Shown in pieces: positions 7,210 to 14,572 of a stretch of 21,766 bases of DNA. A model generated the notes under the pieces. It was not told the origin of the DNA. It searched no databases and saw only the letters and a list, made by a program, of their open reading frames with translations. The DNA is from Saprospiraceae bacterium (GTDB lineage: Bacteria > Bacteroidota > Bacteroidia > Chitinophagales > Saprospiraceae): assembly GCA_023300835.1 (NCBI GenBank), contig JALZVB010000384.1:1-21766 (forward strand). The letters are read 5' to 3'. Each line of letters starts with the position of its first letter. Within the stretch, counting starts at the first letter, position 1. The translations under genes were made by a program, and so were the position numbers.

Positions 7210-8091
7210 CTACTTTTTGTTTGCATTCTCTGTAATAAAATTAATTATTTGTCCAGCGATATCTACCTGAGTTGTTGTTTCTATACCCTCTAGTCCAGGA
7301 GAAGCATTTACCTCTAAAATTAATGGACCTCTATTAGATCTCAGCATATCTACACCGGCCACTTTCAAGCCGAGAATTTCTACAGCCTTGAGAGCTACTT
7401 TACTTTCTTCCTCGGTTACTGTTTCTACAATAGAGCTGCCGCCCCTATGTAAGTTAGATCTGAATTCACCTTTTTTGGCTTGTCGTTTCATAGAACCTAC
7501 GATTTTACCATTTACTACAAGAATTCTTACATCTGCACCTTTGGCCTCTTTGATGAATTCTTGCATCATAGACTTCTGCTTGGTATTATTGAAGGCTTCT
7601 AGAATTGAGCCAGCTTGATTTTTGTTTTCAGCAAGTACAACACCTATACCATGTGTTCCATTTATCAATTTGATTACAATCCCATCACTATTGAAACTAT
7701 CGAGTAAGTTAGGATATTCATATACGTTATTGGATACGATCGTTCTCGGTACCTTAAGCCCATTGGCGGCCAGTAATTGGGCACAACTGAGCTTATCTCT
7801 TGCCATAAGTAAGGCATTGGAGCTCAGCGTTGTAAATATGCCTATTTGTTCAAACTGTCTTATCACTGCGGCACCATAAGTCGTATGTGAGGCGCCTATT
7901 CTAGGGATGATGGCATCTATATCCGTAAGGACTTTGCCATTATAAGAGATAGATAGTTTACCATCCTCGATAATAAGATCAGAATGTAAGTAATCTATGA
8001 CTCTTACAAAGTGATGCGCTACACGACCGGCACGAGCCAAACTCTGTGTACTGTAAAGCGATGGATTTCTAGAGAGAATTGCAATATTCAT
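7210..8091 (-). CDS. rimK: RimK-family ATP-grasp glutamate ligase
   Basis: This 293-residue ATP-grasp ligase is closely similar to RimK, which adds glutamate residues to the C-terminus of ribosomal protein S6 and can make poly-alpha-glutamate. Visible landmarks: N-terminal MNIAILSRNPSLYST; ATP-binding KLINGTHGIGVVLAE (141-155) with Lys141; QEFIKEAKGADVR (177-189); FRSNLHRGG (210-218); DML with Asp248; and the metal-binding LEVNASPGLEGIE (259-271). All ATP-grasp residues look intact. The open frame extends another 46 codons upstream to 8229, but E. coli RimK begins at the equivalent of MNIAILSRNP, and the longer form would leave only 3 bp between divergent genes; hence the ATG at 8091. It is the first gene of the operon with the M14 hydrolase (49-nt gap) and dacB. 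The usual third partner, a RimB-like protease, is not in this window. Confidence 0.93.
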   Translation of the reverse strand: MNIAILSRNPSLYSTQSLARAGRVAHHFVRVIDYLHSDLIIEDGKLSISYNGKVLTDIDAIIPRIGASHTTYGAAVIRQFEQIGIFTTLSSNALLMARDKLSCAQLLAANGLKVPRTIVSNNVYEYPNLLDSFNSDGIVIKLINGTHGIGVVLAENKNQAGSILEAFNNTKQKSMMQEFIKEAKGADVRILVVNGKIVGSMKRQAKKGEFRSNLHRGGSSIVETVTEEESKVALKAVEILGLKVAGVDMLRSNRGPLILEVNASPGLEGIETTTQVDIAGQIINFITENANKK

Positions 8092-8232
8092 CTGTTCTAG
8101 TTGTTTATTATTGTCTTGTACTTTTCTAATACTGTAACATTCTTTTGACGTAAAAAAGTCTAAATAAGGTCTATCTTCAATACATACAAGGGTTATACCA
8201 GATGTTAAATAATCATAAAAATATTCCAATTC
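8092..8232. promoter_or_regulatory. Probable divergent promoter region, rimK operon / MFS permease
   Basis: With rimK starting at 8091, a 141-bp AT-rich gap separates it from the permease gene starting at 8233, enough for two divergent promoters. I cannot assign -33/-7 boxes with confidence. The region also reads as open frame on the minus strand (the rimK upstream extension), which I consider accidental. Confidence 0.4.
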
Positions 8233-9519
8233 ATGTCAATAATAGTTAAAAATGACGCCAAGACTATAAGAGGATGGGCATTTTATGATTGGGCTAACTC
8301 TGCATATGCCCTTGTAATATCCACGGCTGTCTTCCCGCCTTACTTCTCATCTTTATCACCAGAAACGCTTACGATTTTTGGAAATCCGATCAATAGTGAT
8401 TCCGTGTACTCATTTGGTGTTTCGTTATCTTTTATAATTCTAGCATTTTTAGTTCCTCTATTATCAGGAGTAGCAGATGCTTCAGGTAGAAGAATGACTT
8501 TTCTTAAAATATTCACGATTATAGGCTCATTAGCTTGTATGTCGCTGTTTTTCTTTGCTAGTGCAGATTCTTCACTTTTCGGGATTACCAGTTTTATTAT
8601 TGGGACTATAGGTTTTGGGGCAGGAATAGCCTTCTACAATGCTTATCTGCCAGAGATAGTGACTGAGGATAAATATGATAAGGTAAGTGCTACAGGTTTT
8701 GCATATGGGTATATAGGCAGTGTCATTCTGTTGATTGTCATACTACTTATTATTACATATAAGGATTTATTGGGTATTTCTTCTGAGACATTACCTGTAC
8801 GAATAGGATTCTTACTAGTAGGCGTATGGTGGTATGGGTTTGCAACAATAACGTTCAAGGCACTACCTAATGACTCCAAAACTAAAATTGAAAAAAAGTA
8901 TTTCGGATTAGGTCTGATAGAAGTGAGAGATGTGTTCTATAAACTTCTTAAGGATTCCAACGCTGTCAAGTTTCTCGCTTCATATTTTTGTTATATAGCA
9001 GGTGTAAATGTTGTCATCTATTTGGCATCAGTTTTTGCGCAACAAGAACTGGGGTTTGAGCAGAGTCGTCTGATTGTATTGGTTTTGTTACTGCAATTTT
9101 TAGCTATGATAGGTGCATTTTTGTTTGCCTATATTTCTAAGTTCTTAGGCAATAAAAACAGCCTGTTTATACAATTGGTTATTTGGGTTGGGATCTGTAT
9201 CGCTACTTATTATTTAGTGGAAGAGAATCATTTCTTTATTGTTTCAGCTTTTGTAGGTTTGGTATTTGGAGGGATACAATCTCTTAGTCGCTCGACGTAT
9301 ACTAAGTTACTTGACAAGGATGAATCTGCTGTTACATCCTATTTTAGTCTGTATGATGTATTAACCAAACTAGCTGTTTTTGCAGGAACCCTTGTTTTCG
9401 GACTTGTTAATCAACTGACGGGTAACATGAGGTATTCCATATTGGCAATCACCATATTCTTTGTTGTGGGCTTGTTGTTGCTGTTAAGTGTTAAGATTGA
9501 TAAACCTCGTGCGGTGTAG
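8233..9519 (+). CDS. MFS permease, UMF1 / Atg22-like family
   Basis: This 428-residue integral membrane protein has about 12 hydrophobic segments. The N-terminus RGWAFYDWANSAYA (13-26) is the hallmark of the UMF1 (vacuole effluxer Atg22-like) branch of the major facilitator superfamily, and a modified MFS loop-2/3 signature VPLLSGVADASGRR (74-87) follows the second helix. The segment GGIQSLSRSTYTKLL in the second half is also typical. Yeast Atg22 exports amino acids from the vacuole; bacterial members are usually uncharacterised, and the substrate here is unknown. It is divergent from the rimK operon across a 141-bp gap. The ATG at 8233 puts the YDWANS motif at its usual distance from the N-terminus. 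No terminator is evident after the stop, and the next gene has its own conserved leader. Confidence 0.9.
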   Translation: MSIIVKNDAKTIRGWAFYDWANSAYALVISTAVFPPYFSSLSPETLTIFGNPINSDSVYSFGVSLSFIILAFLVPLLSGVADASGRRMTFLKIFTIIGSLACMSLFFFASADSSLFGITSFIIGTIGFGAGIAFYNAYLPEIVTEDKYDKVSATGFAYGYIGSVILLIVILLIITYKDLLGISSETLPVRIGFLLVGVWWYGFATITFKALPNDSKTKIEKKYFGLGLIEVRDVFYKLLKDSNAVKFLASYFCYIAGVNVVIYLASVFAQQELGFEQSRLIVLVLLLQFLAMIGAFLFAYISKFLGNKNSLFIQLVIWVGICIATYYLVEENHFFIVSAFVGLVFGGIQSLSRSTYTKLLDKDESAVTSYFSLYDVLTKLAVFAGTLVFGLVNQLTGNMRYSILAITIFFVVGLLLLLSVKIDKPRAV

Positions 9520-9634
9520 TACTACTGTCTCAAATGTACAGATGAAAATAAACTTTTAATGTATAATTGACATCGTGAGATCTGAAATAAATAGGACGAC
9601 TAAACTTACATTATTTTTCATGAAAACATATAAT

Positions 9635-9717
9635 CATGTAGCTCAACTGTAGTGTAACTCATGATTAGCTGTAGTAGAGGACATCTAGTGGAGTAGGGAA
9701 CTTATGTTGTCTTATAG
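9635..9717 (+). promoter_or_regulatory. Conserved leader/promoter element of small secreted-protein cassette, copy 2
   Basis: This is the ungapped counterpart of 493-575. CATGTAG (9635-9641), TGTAG (9648-9652), GCTGTAGTAG (9668-9677) and TGTCTTATAG (9708-9717) have the same spacing as in copy 1. It ends 18 nt before the ATG at 9736. Promoter, operator or structured leader cannot be told apart from two copies alone. Confidence 0.55.
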
Positions 9718-9735
9718 ATACCAAAAGAAAACAAC

Positions 9736-10113
9736 ATGAAAACTTTACTTACAATAATCATAACAATCGTAACGATAACAATCTCTTTAGCAACAACTAA
9801 GCCTGTGATGCCTGCTCCAGCAAAATTAATTGCAACAACAACAGTAGAAATTGTAGCTGTAAGTATAGAAGGACATGCACTGTTCCAATCAGCTAATTAC
9901 AACATTACAGAAGAAAATATTGAGTTTACAACAGTTACGGATGTAGACCTAATACAGATATTCAACGCAGAAGGAAACTTAGAGTTTCAATTGCCAGTGA
10001 TGTCTAATCAAGTTAGTATCTCTAAGGCATTATTCTCTCAAGGAGAAAGTAAGTTAGGATTTATCATGGCTGGAAAACCAGAGGTTTTCATGACAACAGT
10101 AAATATTAAATAA
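9736..10113 (+). CDS. Small secreted beta-rich protein, paralogue 2 (unknown function)
   Basis: This 125-residue paralogue of the protein at 592-957 has a signal sequence (MKTLLTIIITIVTITISLA), then a short Thr/Pro linker four residues longer than in copy 1 (TTKPVMPAP), then the shared ~97-residue domain beginning AKLIA. About 57 of 97 positions are identical, highest in IQIFNAEGNLEFQLPVMSN and VSISKALFSQGES, and lower in the middle (EENIEFTTVTD). There are no cysteines and no membrane segment after the signal. The residue pattern resembles a minimal T9SS-tail-like beta-sandwich, but no YPNP motif is present, so T9SS export is not claimed. It sits in a self-contained unit of leader, gene and terminator between the MFS permease and a T9SS cargo gene. 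Function unknown. Confidence 0.85.
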   Translation: MKTLLTIIITIVTITISLATTKPVMPAPAKLIATTTVEIVAVSIEGHALFQSANYNITEENIEFTTVTDVDLIQIFNAEGNLEFQLPVMSNQVSISKALFSQGESKLGFIMAGKPEVFMTTVNIK

Positions 10114-10167
10114 ATAAAATCATCAAAGTATTTATAAAGAGGTTTAATCATTTCCCATAAGTAAATC

Positions 10168-10200
10168 AAAAAAAGCAACTCAGTTATGGGTTGCTTTTTT
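10168..10200. terminator. Terminator of secreted-protein cassette, copy 2
   Basis: An A7 tract (10168-10174), an 8-bp stem GCAACTCA/TGGGTTGC with one T-G pair (10175-10182 and 10187-10194), loop GTTA and T6 (10195-10200). The stem starts 64 nt after the first base of the stop codon, the same distance as in copy 1. Confidence 0.88.
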
Positions 10201-10570
10201 ATTTACACTAAGATATAGTATATAGATACTAATGAATGCTATGGTGATTGTGGCTTATATTTCAAAACTTGCATCTATCGTTCTCCCAGACAGAATTAAC
10301 TGACTATCTCTACTAGTTTATTAATAATAAAAAACAATTACTGTTTGTCAATGAATAAAGGCAGACAACTGTCACACTATTAATATCTACCGCATTTATA
10401 AAATATAGAGTATAACTCACATTTCCATAAAATCTTATATATTCTTATATTGTAACATCTATCCAGTGATGCAATTGCAAGGCTCTTAACTCTAAAGCCT
10501 TATAACGCAACAACTTCCACTCCATTTTATTTATCTACAACATATAATTAACGCTTTAAAAACTAGCCTT
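10201..10570. other. 370-bp AT-rich intergenic region without visible genes
   Basis: This stretch lies between the cassette terminator and the start of the repeat-containing T9SS protein and should hold that gene's promoter. I find no convincing small coding frame, RNA gene, long inverted repeat or recognisable promoter element in it. Confidence 0.5.
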
Positions 10571-11788
10571 ATGTTCAGGTATGCTTCTGTATTAGTATTG
10601 ACACTATTCGTTTTTCACTTAAATTCTATTTCTTTATTTTCTCATAACACTATTGATTATGACTCGTTATCTGGGCCGACTACTAGCGAAGTCTCATTCA
10701 CCATGTGTGAGGGTAATATATTCGATTTTAATGGAGAGGAATATTTTGCTGCCGGAGTATATACACAGTTATTAGTCAATAGTACGGGTTGTGATTCTAC
10801 GCTTGATCTTACAGTAACACCTTCTCTTAACGACACAGTTTTTGTATCTATCTGCGAAGGAGAAACATTCAATGGCTATACTGAATCAGGTGTATATACT
10901 GATATTCTTATTAACCCTGCTGGCTGCGATTCTATAGTTATCACTAGCCTCCATGTGTTTGAAAAATCTGCTGATACAGTTACCTCTCTGATTTTTTGTG
11001 AAGGAGATCCATTAATTCCTTCACCTGGAACAATCATTCACAAAGATTCCAATGGGTGCGATTCAATAGAAATTATTATCATAACTATTATTTTCTCATC
11101 ATCCAATACCGTCTTCAATGTATCTATCTGCGCTGGAGAAATGTTTAATGGTCATTATGAATCAGGTGTATACACTGATTCTCTGACTAATAGCGCAGGC
11201 TGTGACTCTATAGTTACTACTAACCTGGTTGTGTTTGAAAAAACAGCAGATATAGTTACAAACCAGACTGTCTGTGAAGGAGATCCTAATATCCCTGCAG
11301 GTGGTCTATTTACAACCACTTATATTGATCTAAATGGTTGTGAGGCCTTAGAAACTCTTATCTACACTATTACTCCCCGACCTAGATTATTCATAAATGA
11401 ATCTATCTGTAGAGGTGACACCACTATCAATGGATATTATGAAGAAGGTGTTTTTGAAACTATACTTAATCCTGCAAATCCTTGCGACACTATACTAACA
11501 ATTGAAGTTGCTTTCTTGCCAGAATCAGATTGCGTTTCTTCTAATGCAGAATTGTTGACTGACAATAACATTAAAGTTTTCCCTAATCCAATAGTAGATG
11601 TCTGCACTATAGAATCAAAACGTCCTATAGAGAAATTAGTGATTTATGATTCAAATGGAAAGAAAGTACATGAAGTTAATAACATGACAAATAATCACAT
11701 CAGTACTTCATTTTTGGACCAAGGGATTTACATTTTTCATATTCTGAGTAACCAGCAGGCAAGTACATTTAAGATGGTTAAGATGTAA
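10571..11788 (+). CDS. T9SS surface protein with cysteine-bracketed CEG...GCDS repeats
   Basis: This 405-residue secreted protein has an N-terminal signal (about 1-24), a repeat region (about 41-312) and a type A T9SS sorting tail (about 330-405: IKVFPNPIVDVCTIES, LVIYDSNGKKV, FLDQGIYIFHI, FKMVKM). The repeat region contains six modules, each opened by a C-x-G motif and closed by a Cys 20-28 residues later, mostly in GCDS: Cys46/74, 95/119, 143/163, 187/211, 236/257 and 280/305. The modules alternate between a GxYESGVYTD-type and a CEGDPxIP-type, giving a higher-order period of 92-93 residues. Such repeats are common in large surface proteins of Saprospiraceae and relatives; the paired cysteines probably form disulfides outside the cell. 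The role may be adhesion or surface structure, but it is not established. It is transcribed alone and ends at a bidirectional terminator. Confidence 0.88.
   Translation: MFRYASVLVLTLFVFHLNSISLFSHNTIDYDSLSGPTTSEVSFTMCEGNIFDFNGEEYFAAGVYTQLLVNSTGCDSTLDLTVTPSLNDTVFVSICEGETFNGYTESGVYTDILINPAGCDSIVITSLHVFEKSADTVTSLIFCEGDPLIPSPGTIIHKDSNGCDSIEIIIITIIFSSSNTVFNVSICAGEMFNGHYESGVYTDSLTNSAGCDSIVTTNLVVFEKTADIVTNQTVCEGDPNIPAGGLFTTTYIDLNGCEALETLIYTITPRPRLFINESICRGDTTINGYYEEGVFETILNPANPCDTILTIEVAFLPESDCVSSNAELLTDNNIKVFPNPIVDVCTIESKRPIEKLVIYDSNGKKVHEVNNMTNNHISTSFLDQGIYIFHILSNQQASTFKMVKM
10845..11510 (+). repeat. Tandem intragenic repeat, ~276-279 bp period
   Basis: TATCTATCTG occurs at 10845 and 11121, and nearly so at 11400, giving periods of 276 and 279 bp (92 and 93 codons). 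The first two units share long stretches around ATGAATCAGGTGTATA-like, GCTGCGATTCTATAGTTA-like and TGTTTGAAAAA-like segments at the same offsets, so duplication is fairly recent; the third is partial and more diverged. Confidence 0.75.
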
Positions 11789-11811
11789 GGTTTACATAGA
11801 ATATTTGCTAT

Positions 11812-11854
11812 AAATAAGAGTGGCTAGCTTCAATGAAAGCTGCCACCCTTATTT
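11812..11854. terminator. Bidirectional terminator between convergent genes
   Basis: A long imperfect hairpin: AAATAAG (11812-11818) with CTTATTT (11848-11854), GTGGC with GCCAC, and AGCTT with AAGCT around the loop CAATG. The A/T-rich outer arms act as the U-tract in either direction. It sits between the repeat protein (ends 11788) and the DUF6624-like gene (ends 11885). Confidence 0.75.
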
Positions 11855-11884
11855 ATTTACCAGTATTTTCTTATTGAAACCAAC

Positions 11885-12721
11885 TCACTTGAATCCCTCC
11901 AAGTATTCTTCTAGAGGTACCATATCCATATTAGCTCTGCGTACAACTACGCTATCCATATTGTCTACGATATAAAGCTTGTTACCTCTTATTTGCGTTC
12001 CATATTTCTGTGGTTTATTGTCATCCATAAGCATCCTATCTTCCAGCAGTGCAAGTTGCTGATTAGATATAATACCTGCAGTATATGCTTTCTCGATATA
12101 ACTATAATATACACTTCTAGAATATGGGTCTGAATGTTGGATTGTAAGAAAAATAGCTCTCCCATGAATCTCTTCTAAATCATCAAAAAGATTATCATCA
12201 CATTCCTCATACAGACTAACTAAAATTTCAAGGTTACGCCTATCTACCTTTGGGTCGATCCCTTCAAATCCATCCAATCTATTATCTAGATCTCGCTTGA
12301 GGATACTGAGTAGAATATCTTTTTTCTTAACACAATCTACAGTTACAAGTCTTACATTTTTTGTTTGGATCTCTTCAGCGCTTTTCACTGCAACATTGTT
12401 AACCGTATCAAAGAAAGCCTTGTCCTCTTCTGTAGCTATTCTGACGACGATCTTTTTTAGCTCATTCTCAGAGTTAACATAGAAATCTGTTTTAATATCT
12501 CTCGGTAAATGCGTCAAATAGAAAGAATCAATATTAATCTTATGACCTAAAGAATCATAATAATCCATGTCTTCACTTCCTTTAAATGTGCCAGCTTCTA
12601 CTTGGCTCAGAACTTCTGCGTTAGTTAATTTTCTAAACTTATTTTCTGCTGATGGTTTGCAACAAATAAAAGATAAAATGAATGCATAGAATATTAAGTT
12701 GTTTTTGATCTTGTAAGTCAT
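11885..12721 (-). CDS. DUF6624-like lipoprotein of unknown function
   Basis: This 278-residue protein begins with a hydrophobic signal ending in Cys-Cys (FYAFILSFICC, residues 11-21), consistent with a lipoprotein. The C-terminal half matches what I know of DUF6624 proteins: FLTIQHSDPYSRSVYYSYIEKAYTAGIIS followed by the conserved LALLEDRMLMDDNKPQKYGTQ and a final short LEEYL segment. No catalytic motif is known to me for this domain, and no function can be given. The N-terminal ~100 residues, including an acidic FDTVNNVAVKSAEE region, are not recognised. It is divergent from hipBA across ~300 bp and convergent with the T9SS repeat protein, so it is probably transcribed alone. Confidence 0.8.
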   Translation of the reverse strand: MTYKIKNNLIFYAFILSFICCKPSAENKFRKLTNAEVLSQVEAGTFKGSEDMDYYDSLGHKINIDSFYLTHLPRDIKTDFYVNSENELKKIVVRIATEEDKAFFDTVNNVAVKSAEEIQTKNVRLVTVDCVKKKDILLSILKRDLDNRLDGFEGIDPKVDRRNLEILVSLYEECDDNLFDDLEEIHGRAIFLTIQHSDPYSRSVYYSYIEKAYTAGIISNQQLALLEDRMLMDDNKPQKYGTQIRGNKLYIVDNMDSVVVRRANMDMVPLEEYLEGFK

Positions 12722-12869
12722 TCTGTTCTAGATTAATGATTATCTAATTGATTAATTGTGTTTAAAAAGTACAAAAACCTACTATGACATGTCGCATCTA
12801 GCGCTTTATAATTGAGAAAATGATCTAACTTACATTGTATATATGAATCAGTACGTTCATTACCTACAA

Positions 12870-13021
12870 ATGACCATTATACTGGGCTTTTGTATGTAAA
12901 TTGAGGTAGAATGACCATTATAGTGGTCATTATGTATGCAAACAACTTTTAATAATAAAAATGACCATTATATTGTGCATTACATGGCATTTTGATGTAT
13001 ATTGACCAATATAATGGTCAA
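12870..13021. promoter_or_regulatory. Four-site inverted-repeat operator array of hipBA
   Basis: There are four 20-bp sites with the form (A/T)TGACCA-N6-TGGTCA(T/A). O1 12870-12889 and O3 12961-12980 have a perfect left arm and two mismatches in the right arm; O2 12911-12930 and O4 13002-13021 have perfect 7-bp arms. Centre-to-centre spacings are 41, 50 and 41 bp, close to whole helical turns, so the sites lie on about the same face. O4 ends 3 nt before the proposed hipB ATG. By analogy with E. coli, where HipB represses hipBA through four upstream palindromes, these are most likely HipB sites; the sequence itself differs from the E. coli operator. Confidence 0.8.
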
Positions 13022-13024
13022 CAT

Positions 13025-13291
13025 ATGTTTGAAAACATAGAAGTAAAAGATGTAAAGAAAGAGATAGGTGAATTGGTGAAAGTCATCAGGAAACAGCGGA
13101 AGATATCTCAGAACGATTTAGCTCAATCACTGGATGTGTCCAGAACAACTATTCAGAACTTAGAACAGGGTAAAAACTTTACAGTGGACACTATCTTGAA
13201 AGTGCTAAAGGAAGTAGGTCTTCTAGATCAGCTGAGTAATGAAATAGCGCAAGTAAAGACTCAAGTTGTCAACTCTAAATCTCTCTATTGA
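13025..13291 (+). CDS. hipB: HipB antitoxin, XRE-family DNA-binding repressor
   Basis: This 88-residue protein has a Cro/C1-type helix-turn-helix at about 13-68: IRKQRKISQNDLAQSLDVSRTTIQNLEQGKNFTVDTILKVLKEVGL, with the second and recognition helices at QNDLAQSLDVSRTTIQNLE. It is expected to bind and neutralise the HipA kinase and to repress the operon. The frame is open further upstream to a TTG at 12992, but that would place operator O4 inside the gene; the ATG at 13025 leaves all four operators upstream and gives a normal HipB length, so I use it. The stop TGA overlaps the hipA ATG by one base (TGATG), indicating translational coupling. The C-terminal tail (SNEIAQVKTQVVNSKSLY) may be the flexible part that touches HipA, as in E. 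coli, but that is inference. Confidence 0.9.
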   Translation: MFENIEVKDVKKEIGELVKVIRKQRKISQNDLAQSLDVSRTTIQNLEQGKNFTVDTILKVLKEVGLLDQLSNEIAQVKTQVVNSKSLY

Positions 13292-14556
13292 TGGCTAGTA
13301 ATAATATCATTAACGTAAATCTATTTGGTGAAGAAATCGGTAGAATTGGGCTCAATGAACATGAGAAGAGATCATCGTTTCAATACAACCCAACGTTTCT
13401 AGAACGTACTGACTTACGTAATATCTTTCCAGAAACAGGTATTATAAAAAGAACACCACATGTTCAATTATTTAGTCAGTTTGATAACGATACATTTAAG
13501 GGGATACCACCACAATTTGCTGACTCGTTACCAGATATGTTTGGGTCAATAATATTCAAAGCGTGGCTAGAGAATAAAGCGGAACATAATATAACGGTAC
13601 TAGAGCAATTGGCGTATGTCGCCAATCGAGGTATGGGAGCTATCACATACAGCCCCAGTATAAAACTTCCTAAGAACGCTACTATAGATTTAGATGATAT
13701 CATAGGTGTTATAAAAGAGGTGATGGATTTAAAAAAATCCAAAGAAGAAAAAATACTAGACAGTAAATCGCTAATAAATATTTTTAAAATAGGAACATCA
13801 GCTGGCGGAGCAAGGCCTAAAATTTTAATATCAGAAAATAAAAAGACTAAGAAAGTAATTCCAGGTGACCTGGAATACTCTGATGATTACAATCATTATT
13901 TAGTTAAGCTCGCCATTGATGAACACGTGAAGTATCCTAGAGAAATTGTGGAATATTGTTACTATCTTATCTCAAAAGAATTAGGGATAAATATGATGTC
14001 TTCTAAACTGATTGATGACAAGCACTTTGCAACAATGAGATACGATAGACAGAATGGAGAAAAACAACATGTACTCACTGCCACTGGTATCACTGGATGG
14101 GATTACACAGATCCAATGAATTCTTCTTATGAGAACCTATTTAAGCTAGGCTCATTTCTCAAAATCTCACATGCCCAGACTGAGGAATTGTTCAAAAGAA
14201 TGGTATTCAATGTGATCTATAATAACACTGATGATCATATGAAAAATCATTCATTTATATATAACAAAGAAAATGACAACTGGTCACTAGCTCCAGCATA
14301 CGATGTTACCTATGCGCTGAATCCATTATTGAATTTCAAGAATACCAATCGAGCTCTTTCTATTAATGGAAAGCGCAACAACATTACACTTTCTGACATA
14401 CTTAAGATAGCGGACGATTTTACAATCAAAAACCCGGAAGGTGTTACAAAAGCCATTCTAGCTAAAAAAGCTAAATTATTAAGCCTATTTAAAGAATATG
14501 ATGTTTCAAATAAGGTTGCTGAAAGTATAGATGAGACGATTATTAACCTAGTATAA
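13291..14556 (+). CDS. hipA: HipA-family serine/threonine kinase toxin
   Basis: This 421-residue full-length HipA has an N-terminal coupling domain (about 1-120) and a kinase domain (about 150-421). The Ser-containing loop GTSAGGARPK (168-177) corresponds to the E. coli VAGAQEK loop; Ser170 aligns with the autophosphorylated Ser150, and Lys177 follows. The catalytic loop NNTDDHMKN (311-319) contains the expected Asp314 and Asn319, and the metal-binding Asp338 is in LAPAYDVTY. All key residues appear present, so the toxin is probably active. E. coli HipA phosphorylates glutamyl-tRNA synthetase and induces persistence; the target here is unknown. The ATG at 13291 is used rather than the TTG at 13288. 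It converges with chrA, 16 bp apart with no visible terminator. It is likely an accessory module in an otherwise housekeeping region, but no mobile-element borders are seen. Confidence 0.93.
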   Translation: MASNNIINVNLFGEEIGRIGLNEHEKRSSFQYNPTFLERTDLRNIFPETGIIKRTPHVQLFSQFDNDTFKGIPPQFADSLPDMFGSIIFKAWLENKAEHNITVLEQLAYVANRGMGAITYSPSIKLPKNATIDLDDIIGVIKEVMDLKKSKEEKILDSKSLINIFKIGTSAGGARPKILISENKKTKKVIPGDLEYSDDYNHYLVKLAIDEHVKYPREIVEYCYYLISKELGINMMSSKLIDDKHFATMRYDRQNGEKQHVLTATGITGWDYTDPMNSSYENLFKLGSFLKISHAQTEELFKRMVFNVIYNNTDDHMKNHSFIYNKENDNWSLAPAYDVTYALNPLLNFKNTNRALSINGKRNNITLSDILKIADDFTIKNPEGVTKAILAKKAKLLSLFKEYDVSNKVAESIDETIINLV

Positions 14557-14572
14557 TATTCCTTTTCAATTC

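Noticed and set aside
6787..7293. 168-codon open frame on the plus strand
   Set aside because: It is antisense to the well-supported M14 hydrolase and rimK end; it has low-complexity, leucine-rich content without family resemblance.
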